64,000 nucleotides of DNA from Alligator mississippiensis (lineage: Eukaryota > Chordata > Crocodylia > Alligatoridae). The notes beneath the pieces were generated by a model. It saw only the letters and a program-made list of their open reading frames with translations. It made no database searches and was not told where the DNA came from. Made by a program: the position numbers and the translations under genes. Numbering within the stretch: position 1 is the first letter of the stretch; each line of letters begins with the position of its first letter. The DNA lies in assembly GCF_030867095.1 (NCBI RefSeq), contig NC_081824.1:252155956-252219955 (forward strand), read 5' to 3'. Below are positions 55,148-64,000 of the stretch, piece after piece.

Positions 55148-56418
55148 GGGCACAGACACATGAGACACTAACTGCGTGGTAGCCTAATAACACTGTGCAG
55201 TAGTGCATCACAGCATGGACGGGGGTAGTACACAACTATGCTGTACTATTAGGCTTCTTCACAATGGCGTCACTGAAAACACGTTTGCCAGCACTTCTGC
55301 ACAGTAACTCTGGTTACTGTGCATTTATTTAGCATTTGATTATACAAGTACTATACTTTCATCCTTCACAGGTGAAGATGACCACATCCAGCAGGGGGAG
55401 GGGAGGGAAGAAGAGAGAAAAGAAGTGGGAAAGAAAAAGGGAAGGAGAAAAGAGAAAAGGAGATAGATGGAAAAGGAGGGAAAGGGAAGAGAACAAAGTG
55501 GGGTGGAGGCTAGGTCACATGAATACACAGGTAACTTATAAGTCTGATCTTTGTTTTGAACAATCTGCTGCAGCAGGGGCAGGAGAGCGATGAGGACTGG
55601 ATACAGGAGATTTTCGTTTTCCAGGCCATGCACTTCTTCATTGCTTCTGCTGTGCAAAGGCCAATGCTCCATTCTGGATTTGGGACCTCCAGGATGGTTG
55701 GTTGCCTGCGAGTTGCTCCCAAAACTCTGGCTCAATGCCAAAAATCTTTAGGGACGCCTTTAGGATGTCTTGTACCACTTCTTTGGTGCACCGCAAAAGC
55801 ATACGCCATTTGACAGTTCACCATAGAAGACTTCCTTTGGCAGGCGAGTGTCAGGCATTCTTGAGAGGTGGCTGGCCCATTTTAGCTGTGCCAGTTTCAG
55901 CAGGGTCTGAATACTGGGGAGTGTTGATCTTCTGAGCACCTCAGTGTCCGGCATCTTGTCCTGCCACTTGATCTATAGTATCTTTTGCAGGCAGCACAAG
56001 TGGGAAGTGGTGTAGTTTCTTGGCATGATGCTGGTAAATGGTCCAAGTTTTGCAGGCATAAAGGAGGGTCAGAAGGATGATGGCTTTGTAAACCTTCAGT
56101 TTTGTCAACATTCTGGTGCCTCTGCGGTCCCAGACTGATTTACGGAGTCTGCCAAATGCCACTCTAGCTTTTGCCAATCTCGCATTGACTGTGTCATCAA
56201 TGTGGACAGCACGGGAGAGTGTGCTGCCTCGATAGGCAAATTTGTTGACCTTCAATAGTTGTTGGCCTTTAACTGAGATGTGTGGTTCCTGGGGTGTTGT
56301 GCCAGGTGCAGGTTGAAACATCACTTTGTTTGTGATGAAGTGATAAAGTGAAGTGAAGTGATACAAGTACTAAAATGTGCAGTAACCACTGTGGATTGAT
56401 GAATGTGTAGATATGCCC
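55148..56418. mobile_element. MITE-1 family copy 6, split by a retrotransposon
   Basis: Left end GGGCACAGACACATGAG and right end GTGTAGATATGCCC, flanked by aca on both sides (55145-55147, 56419-56421). Subterminal 'taactgcgtggtag', 'gttactgtgc' and 'gtgcagtaacc' match the family. Removing the insert at 55354-56360 and one 12-bp duplicate leaves about 250 bp, close to copy 1. Confidence 0.8.
55354..56360 (-). mobile_element. Non-LTR retrotransposon 3' fragment, nested
   Basis: Flanked by a 12-bp direct repeat atacaagtacta (55342-55353 and 56361-56372), a target-site duplication. Minus-strand frames encode the C-terminal region of a reverse-transcriptase protein: FAYRGSTLSRAVHIDDTVNA, then KLKVYKAIILLTLLYACKTW (56366-55941), then a shifted frame with LPSIQTLLKLAQLKWASHL (55954-55760) and a tail around 55740-55570. 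The frame is broken by at least one shift. This protein type is common in fish and reptile genomes (RTE-like), but I do not fix the clade. A purine-rich stretch (~55395-55500) may be the 3' UTR. Confidence 0.85.
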
Positions 56419-56421
56419 ACA

Positions 56422-58325
56422 GTAGGGCTGAAGTTTTCCACTGGCCTTGTGCTGACCCTTTGTACCTTGCTATTACACAAGTGCAACCCTCCTGAAATCA
56501 GTGGTGTGACTGGATAGAAACAAAAGAAGTGGAGATGGATGCACTGAGGATTGCTGCCTCACTTCCTTGCATTTTGTACTATTTCTTGCACTTGTGAACC
56601 TAGGTGTAAAATAGTCACAATGGAACAAGTAAATGGAGAACTCAGATGTGGTGCCATTTTGCATTCACTTTGCATAAGGGTAAATGATGATAATAGGAGC
56701 CAATCAGTGCTGAATCAGAGGCAACATCTGGAATGCTAGCAAAGGTATCAGTTACATCGCTTAGCCACTTGCATGTTTCAAGTTTAGTACTCCCATAGTT
56801 TCAGTGGCTCAGAGCTCTCTGAAACTTTGGGTTGACATTTTTCTGGTCTGGCTTCCTTTAAGATATGAAAAAAATAAATTAACAAAAAAAAAGTGAGGGG
56901 ACAGTTAGGGGTGGGGGAAGGGTGAGAGGGGGAAACATAGCCATGCAGACAGTTAGAGAGAAGGATGATAAATCCACTTTCCTCTATTCAAATCTGAATT
57001 CTTGCAGCCTTCTTCAAAATCTCTCTAGTGCACTGTAGTGCTGTAACAGCAAAGGGAAGTACAAAGGGCTGATTTTAAGCATTGGAGCAAGAGCTGGATT
57101 ACGTACAATAACGAGGGCATGGTTCGGTTGGCCTTCTTACCAATGATGCACGCAAAGAAAGGCTGCAGGGCATGTGTAGGTAACCTCCGTGTGTAATGTA
57201 CAGAGGAAAACATGCCTCCTCCCCTGAAGAAGCCCAGCGCAGTAACATGCTCCCTGAGGGACCCTTAAATACCAAGAAAGTTTCCTTATTCCATGAACTG
57301 AGTCAGCTCCTCATCTGGTAAATCTACAGTGGTAAAGCCCCACTGGGGGGTGCTATTCATGAAGCCGGGTACTCCTCAATAAACACATGAATGTGTACTC
57401 CTGGTACACATGAACGAGGGGTCTTAGAATGAGACCCGCCTTGCCTTGCCCAGTGCTCATGGGCTAGCCCAGTCCATGACTTTTCCTTGCCTTCCATGGG
57501 AGCTTTAGGGTGTACAAACATGGCAGAAACAAGGCCATTCAGCTTCATCCTCCCAAGTTATTTTTGGTGGCTTCCCAGTGACTCCCCTTTCCCTTGTTCA
57601 GGAAGATGAGAGAGCAAATTTCCAGCAGAAGGGAAACATGCCCTCACTGTTATGGAAGTGCAGCTGAATGAGGTGTGGGGGCAGGCCAAGGTAGGGCCTT
57701 GTTTCTGAATAAATGAAATGTGTAGCCCGTGCGTGGTCAGCTGAGAGAGAGAAGCCTATCTCAGGAGTGACGGCAGGTGCTGCTAAGCTATTTCCATTTT
57801 CCAGTTCTGCAACCTTAGGAACCTCTCTAATCCAAACCTGCCGTCAAGCCCTTTGAGCTGGCAGTGAGACTCACCCAGCATTTTGCATTCATTTTGAAAG
57901 AGGTTATTTTAATTTTTTCTTGAAGTATCTTGCCAGGGGATGGAGGATTTTTTCGGTCCCACGTGTGTTTCAATAAAGCACTGGCAAATCTCATTCTCAT
58001 TTTTCAAAATACAGCAGTCATTTAACAGGGCATTTCAAATGCCAAGAGTTTAGGCTCTGTTTTTTAATAGAGGGTTGGGAAGGGAGTAAGTAAAGAAAAC
58101 TAGTATGAACAGAAATGCAGTGTTGGATTTCCTTACTGTCAAGGCAAAGATTCCTAAATCTTGATCTAAACCCCCCCCGCCGATGGTGCACTCAAGTAGT
58201 GCATGGTAATCAGAAAGTGAGAGTGACTAGAAGCCTCACCCCTAAACTCAGACAAGCACAAAATGCAAACCAGCCTCCTGGAGAGTAGAATAGCCCAGGT
58301 ACATTATTTCAATGACAAAGTTCGA
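56422..58325. other. Intergenic; enhancer-like stretch ~57860-58040
   Basis: No gene recognised. About 57860-58040 is AT-rich and non-repetitive ('gaaagaggttattttaatt', 'cacgtgtgtttcaataaagc', 'cagtcatttaacagggcat'), suggesting a conserved element by texture only. Confidence 0.35.
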
Positions 58326-58327
58326 CA

Positions 58328-58776
58328 CAGGGATGCTCAACCCTGGCCTGTGGGCCAAATCTGGCCTGTTAAGTCATGGTATCTGAACCGTGGGGCTCCA
58401 AAGGGGTCAGGAAATGTGGGAGTGGGGGAATGGTGGCAATTAATACTGCCACCCCTCCTCTGCTGCCAGATTCCCATGCCCTGTACAGCCAGGTCAGGAC
58501 TGGGCTGCTCCCTCTCTCCTGCCTTCCCCACCTTCTCCCCTGTGGCCAGACCGGGGCTGGGCTGCACCCCCTCTCCCATTGCCCCCATGCCCCCTCTTCC
58601 CACCACAGAGCTGGATTGGAGTCAGGCTGCCCCCATTCCCTTCTCTCCGTATGTGGCTAACTCAGAGCCAGGCTGTCCATTGCCACCCACCCCCTCCATG
58701 AGGCTGGATCAGGTCCACTGGAGGGACCAGGCACTGCCCATCCAGCCCATGGGGCAAAAAAGTTTGAGCCCCTCTG
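58328..58776. mobile_element. hAT-like element, ~449 bp
   Basis: Left end CAGGGATGCTCAACCCTGGC with 'ggccaaatctggcctgt', and right end 'ggcaaaaaagtttgagcccctctg', form diverged TIRs typical of hAT elements. The flanks gttcgaca and ttcaaagg are only weakly similar. The GC/CT-rich interior gives a long Pro/Ser-rich frame (58263-58799), an artefact. Confidence 0.6.
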
Positions 58777-59159
58777 TTCAAAGGCATTGGTTACAGTAAT
58801 ACAACTATGGAAATATAAGCAGATGCATACGTGCGTGATTTCCTTTAGAAAGACTTCAGTCCCATCATGATGGGTGCCAGCAACAGATAGCTGTCACGGA
58901 GAGGCATTAGTTCTGCCTTGATGGGGTGTCTCTGAATTGCTCTGGCTTGAGAAATGTGGACATGAGCGTGCACACACTCACACCCAAAGCTTCTGATCCA
59001 ACAGCTTTCTGGTGTCTAGCCTGCCGAAACGCTTTCAATTAGGGGTTGGAGAGGGTTGAGTCAGTCAGACTGCGTGATGCTTGCCAAAGACAAAATTGGT
59101 TGCAGACACCACTGTTTTTCTCCCAAAAAACTCAAGCCCACTAATCCCTCTTTCTCTCT

Positions 59160-59550
59160 TCCTGTGTATTAAGTAGAAAGTATTCTCAGCTAGGCATTTA
59201 GCTGATTTTTAATGTCACAGAAACTTAATTTGCAAATTCGTTAGAAACTCTTTAGTAAAGCAGCCTAGTAAAACAGATGATTAATATTGGTAAGCCCCTC
59301 ATTTGCATATTAATTAGTCTCTGTACTCAACTAATTAAAACGGGGCCTCCTGTTTGCAGACTTTCTGAATTCCAGATTGTTGCTCTTGCTTGTGTGCAAG
59401 CACATTTAGCACAGCTAAAGCAGGCCATTGATATTGCCACCCAGTTGTCTTAAGCAGCGGTGGCAACAATCAAGGCACTTGGGGCTATAAAGGAGGCACT
59501 TGCTGCTTTTATTTGGCAAAAGCACACTCGTGTTTGAAATGGCAGGATGA
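59160..59550. promoter_or_regulatory. Strong candidate conserved enhancer (non-coding)
   Basis: AT-rich, non-repetitive ~390 bp with dense developmental motifs: octamer ATTTGCAT (59301-59308), two TAATTA homeodomain sites (59311-59316 and 59332-59337), 'gatgattaatattgg', SOX-like 'aacaat' and an E-box-rich right half ('cagcggtggcaac', 'cacttg'). No frame and no repeat signature. Of all desert sequence here it looks most like a conserved enhancer; NHLH2 would be the nearest visible target. This is inference. Confidence 0.4.
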
Positions 59551-62033
59551 CAAGCAAAGCAAAGCAGAGCTCTTACTTCCTGTGTTCAGCAAGCTTACTG
59601 CAGAATATGACCAGCTTGGGGGCACAGGAAAAGCCAGGCTATAATAGGGCATAAACTCATAAGGTGAGCAGATAGCTCTCTCTTTGCAGCACCATGTCTG
59701 TAAGAACGCTCAGTTTGAGAGCTACAGGCTTCAATCCCAGCAAGGTCCTCTCCAGGTGGCTAGCATGGGGTTAATTCTGATTTCCTGAGGTAACTCCATG
59801 CAATTGCTCCTGATGGATGTGGTGCAAGTGGCAGGAGGCTCAGGCCCCTTGAGTTCTGTGAGTGTTGCACTCTTGCACAGTGCACTTCTGTCTGCTTTGC
59901 ATTAGTGTGAAAGGCTCAGGGTCTGTTCCTATTAGCCTGGCTCTCCATGGCCCATTTGCTTACTGGGGTTGGCTGTTTGGGTGGAGGAAATCCAACAACA
60001 AACCTTTGGTTCTGGAGCGCTCTGAGCTCAAGGACTCCATCCCTCTTGTGGCAGTGAGAACCTGCCATAATGCAGAGCTAGCCAACTCCACCCACCAGTG
60101 CAAGCCCCCTTCACCCCTGCCAATGGCATGTAGCTCTGTCCACTGATGTTCTGGTTGGCATCCAGCTCCCTGTCCAGTTTCTAGCCTGCACAGCTGCTTG
60201 TGGCAGACCAGCTGGCTAGGAACTCACTTCTCTCCTCCTGCCTATCCTTCTAGCTCCTCCTGTTGCTTCAGCTTCTGGACATGCATCCTGGCTCTGTCTT
60301 TCCTGCCTCTTCCCCTCCCCATGCACCTGTTTTCCCACCTCCCAGATGCCAGTGCTTTTCCTCATGGAGTCCTTGCTACAGGACAGAAAAGAAAAGAAAA
60401 GATAAGACTTGGGTATAATGAGTACAAAAGGTAGCAATTCTTGATGCTGGATGCAGACCCTATTATTCTGTTTCCCTGACTAATACAGAAGATGCTGCCT
60501 TTAGGATCGCCTTCCAACCTGGCACAGCAGTTATGGAAACAACTGTGGATCACCTTATGTCCCTGGCCTCCCCCGAGTTCAGGAACTACAGGGTTAAGTA
60601 TTTTGGGCTGAAAGATACTGTAAGAATGTACATTTCCTGACACAAATCTTTTTCCACATCATGTTGTTCCAACCTCCCCCACCCCACACACACACAATAG
60701 TTTTTCTTTGCACAAAGTGCCGATAGCAATTTGACAGATTTTATTATGCTCCATTATTTTCAACAGGCCAGGTCATGGTGCCATATGCTGGTCAGTCTTT
60801 AACATGTGCCCATGTTGGTTGCATGCTGAGCCCATCTAGACCTCTTCCTCCTGTTCAAAAGCTGCTTGCTTTGGTAGAGCAAGAGGTGGGGATTCTGGGC
60901 CAAATGCTCCAGTGCATTACAGCTGCATTGCACAAGTCCATCAGTGATGAATGGACCTAAAACTAGATTAAATGAAAGATCATTTGGTGTCAGGGGGGTT
61001 GTGAACAGCTCAGACACCGTCTAAATCAACACCCTACCCTAGGGCTGGTGCAGAGGGTATGAAAAAGGGCATGCCCAATTGCTGTCTCAGCAATCCTGAA
61101 CTGCTACACCAGCCTCTGAGGCCTACTGGCAGCAAGAGCAAGCTGGAGTAACTGTTTCACATGCTGCATGCTGGGTAACAGGGTTTTCTGTTTCTAAAAT
61201 TAAATTGGCTCAGACACCTTTTTATGGTGCTGTTGCAACTGCAGCTGGCATCCCAGCCAGGTGTGCACAGATCCACTTCCCAGGGCTCCCTGAAAACTTC
61301 CATCCTGCATCATGGGCTCCTCCTTCCGTGTTCCACGCAGGCAGCTAGAAGACTCTTTTAACGTTTTTCTTCATCCTGTATTTTGTGCAAGTGTTTGCTG
61401 ATTTGCAGCGGCCTGAGATCAGTAATTAAGAGAGCTGGCTGGTGCCAGCCTCTTCAGCCTGTTAGACCTTATAGTCCTTCAAGTACACCAGTCTTGAAAC
61501 CAGCCTCTCACTATTTATTGATGCTATTGCTGCTGGTAGGATACTTCCACACTGTTGCTACCATCATCCTGTTAAGTTTCCTTATTGCGCTTATACCTTG
61601 TTTCTTCTGACACTCCAATGGCAGGCCAGCTGATGCCTGAGCTCTTTCTAGTCCTGGTCATGGTGTCATCAGGCCACCTGCTCTGGCCATCTATCTACTG
61701 CTACTCTGCTATCAGTTTTAGCTTCATCTTGCCACTTGTCTGCAAGTACCCAAGTCTGCAGCTAACTCCTATGATCTGTGTGTGCTGCTGTAGCTTAGTC
61801 CTTTCTCCATTGCTTTGCACAGCTTTGTGATGACTGGTCTCCAGACCTGCTTACTTGGGCTCAGTGGCATTAGGTCTTTAGCTTACTTATAGTGGACTGC
61901 CTGTTTAACAGGATGTTTCCCCAGTTGGTTCTGTACCTGTCTGTCCTGTTTTTGCCAGACTGTGGCAGACTCCATCTCCTGGGAAGCAGGTCTCCAGCTC
62001 ATCAGTCCACGTACTTGTTTCCTGGCTAAAGCC
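59551..62033. other. Intergenic, no gene seen
   Basis: Mostly unique-looking, with a (CA)n tract at about 60688-60698. Long pyrimidine-rich frames have no recognisable protein character. Confidence 0.4.
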
Positions 62034-62041
62034 CAGGAGAA

Positions 62042-62256
62042 CAGGGCCAGCCCACAATTTTTTAGGCCTCCCTGCAAGAAATAGTTTTGGGACCCCCTGC
62101 CACGAAGAAGCTGGGAGTGGTGGGGGGGTGGAGTGGCAAGTGGCCAAAGAAGCCAGCACCAGTGGTGTGAGCAGGGGGGGGTGGCAAGTGGCCGGACGCA
62201 GGGCTGTGGGGCCCCCTGTGGTCACAGGTTTTGCAGGATAGGACAGGCTGGTCCTG
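62042..62256. mobile_element. hAT element, 215 bp
   Basis: Ends CAGGGCCAGCCCAC and GACAGGCTGGTCCTG are inverted-related. Perfect 8-bp flanking duplication caggagaa (62034-62041, 62257-62264). The G-rich interior repeats 'gtggcaagtggcc' twice. Confidence 0.9.
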
Positions 62257-62264
62257 CAGGAGAA

Positions 62265-63684
62265 CATATTGGGTCAGACCTGCCAGGAAGGGATTCTCTC
62301 CCATCTTCTTTGCCTTTGACATCAGCCTCTTGGATGCCAACTCTGCCTTCCCACTGCCCTCTCAGTACCCAGGGGGAGGATGTCTTTTGCCCAGGGTTCC
62401 ATTATATTTGTTGGGGTCACTGCTCAACCCCTTTAAACAAAATCCTGTCTTGCACGCACACAGCCCATCCCTCACCTAGGAGTAGGAAGGAACCTACTGT
62501 GGCATGTGCTCTGAACGATGTTGTGACCTGCCCTGTGATATAAATCACCCTGCTTGTAGCACTTCATCCTGATCCATGATGAAATTACTTGGAGCCTCCC
62601 CTTTGGTAATGTGAAAGTATAGCCTGTATGTGAAAGTAATGTGAAAGTATGGCCTGTATCTCCTCTTCCACTGAGCCATCTATGCTGTGACCAGGCTGCA
62701 CCTTGCACTGCAGAGTAAATTGATAGACTCATCCCATTCCAAAGAGCACAGCCTGGGGCTCCTTTCCTAGCTAAGCATATTTTTGTCTACCAGGGATCAA
62801 CTAGCCAATGCTGTGGGCTGCTGGCCTTGTACTCCTGTCGCTCCTTGGCCTCCTTCTGGGGCATCCCTCTAGCTCTGGCTGTTTAACAGGGTTGTAGTCC
62901 TTTAAGATGGGTGCATCACTTAGGATTTTCTGTCAATACCTACTCTTGGGTCGCTGCTCATTCTCATGCTGCATCACGGTGCATGTGTTGACTGCTGTGA
63001 GGGCCCACAGCCCTCCAGTACGGCTATGCACAATTTGGAATGGAAGTTGGCCATTCATATCATCTCTGGGATGTGCCCTTCATGTCCTTTGCACTGGGTA
63101 TTTTCTTAACGATTGTCAAGTTTCCCAGGGTCTGACAGTCTGGGGGATCCATCTGTCCAATTTATGAAGTGTGAGTGAGATCATGAAATGTGCCAGCTGC
63201 AAACTCCCTTCCAGTTGTAAGGCTCATCTTTGTCTTACCATGGCCTTTTACTCTTTAAATTCATCTAAGTTCCCAGGAGGCTTGGCGCAGGGCTAACCAT
63301 AGAGGGTAGCTGACTTGATTGTCGTGCTATTGAAATGTAATCAGGGACAATAATCTAGCTGCTATTGAGAACTAGCTTGTCACAGGGGACAAGAAGGTCA
63401 CTTGGCAGGGGTCTGTGATCATTTGATGGATTGCTCCTCAAGAAAGTCACTTGACAAAGGAATTAGGAGGCTCTGGGTCATATTCAGCTCAAATTGGAAG
63501 GGAGTTGCCCACACCTGTTCTTTTATCAGTGGCTCTATCGATGCGGTAAAACTCTGTATTTTGGTAGTCTCATATTTCGGTAGGCATCAGCTTCTACCTT
63601 GACCTTGCCCAGTAGATGCCCACCTCCTTTAAACATTTCCTTATATTCCATTAGAACACGGAACAGGGCCAACCGTGACTGGGC
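62265..63684. other. Intergenic, no gene seen
   Basis: A small 30-bp duplication at 62606-62659 is the only structure recognised. Confidence 0.4.
62606..62659 (+). repeat. Two-copy tandem repeat, 30-bp period
   Basis: 'gtaatgtgaaagtat' followed by a/g 'gcctgtat' occurs at 62606 and again at 62636 with one mismatch. Confidence 0.9.
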
Positions 63685-63907
63685 TTAAATTATATCAATG
63701 GAGGTTAAAGTTGACATTAGGAAGAATTTTCTCACTATGGCAGTGGGTAAGCACTGGAATAGATTACCTAGAAGGACTTTACAATTCCTAGAACTGGAAA
63801 ATTTAGTGCAGGTTGAGCAAATGCTTGACTAGGATTGTTTAGAGAGGCAGCGGATTGGACTGGATGACCTCCTGAGATCCCTTCCACTCTGGTTTCCTAT
63901 GATTCTC
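63685..63907 (+). mobile_element. CR1 LINE 3' fragment
   Basis: Sense-strand translation gives LTLGRIFSLWQ-like residues and a W-x-RLP motif of the CR1 reverse-transcriptase tail. The untranslated 3' end follows: 'ttggactggatgacctcctgagatcccttccact' and 'cctatgattctcag', the CR1 terminus. Frame decayed. Confidence 0.88.
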
Positions 63908-64000
63908 AGATTTAGGATATTATGCTATTATACTGAGATCAAATCTCTGACATGCACTGCCCTTTTGCTTTGCCATGGATGGTACTCCTGTGTGTCAGTT

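Noticed and set aside
58263-58799. 178-codon Pro/Ser-rich frame
   Set aside because: Runs across both ends of a hAT-like element and has repeat-derived composition.

Overview
This is vertebrate nuclear DNA: long non-coding stretches, CpG islands at one gene, simple repeats, and many decayed interspersed elements. I recognise one protein gene, NHLH2 (HEN2), a neuronal bHLH transcription factor on the minus strand. The repeats (CR1 LINE 3' ends, MIR-type SINEs, many non-autonomous hAT and other DNA elements) suggest a sauropsid. The style of the CR1 and hAT sequences makes a crocodilian most likely and a turtle possible. That is a judgement from memory of repeat families, not a database result.

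Layout. About 1-12.0 kb is gene-free and holds a ~50-bp minisatellite, a MIR-like SINE, a TIR element and microsatellites. About 12.0-18.8 kb is the NHLH2 locus read right to left: a CpG-island promoter region (~17.6-18.8 kb), a candidate non-coding first exon ending at a consensus splice donor (18251/18250), a ~4-kb intron carrying two very large degenerate simple repeats (GT/ATCT-rich and ATT/ATC-rich), an acceptor 20 nt before the start codon, a 130-codon intact CDS (14250-13858), and a ~1.85-kb 3' UTR ending near two AATAAA signals at ~12.03 kb. About 18.8-64 kb is a gene desert with transposons and several stretches that look like conserved non-coding elements, although conservation could not be tested here.

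The clearest structure beyond the gene is transposon archaeology. Six copies of one MITE-like family (termini close to GGGTGTGTCTACATG) are each bounded by a 3-bp direct repeat. Five repeats are exact (act, tct, ata, tct, aca) and one is near-exact (act/att). Two copies are split by later insertions: one by a 1166-bp hAT element with a perfect 8-bp target duplication, the other by a ~1-kb non-LTR retrotransposon fragment with a 12-bp target duplication. At least four further hAT-like elements have perfect or near-perfect 8-bp duplications. I found no operon, CRISPR array, tRNA or rRNA gene, and no second protein-coding gene. Long reading frames elsewhere are explained by simple repeats, GC-rich sequence or transposon remnants.
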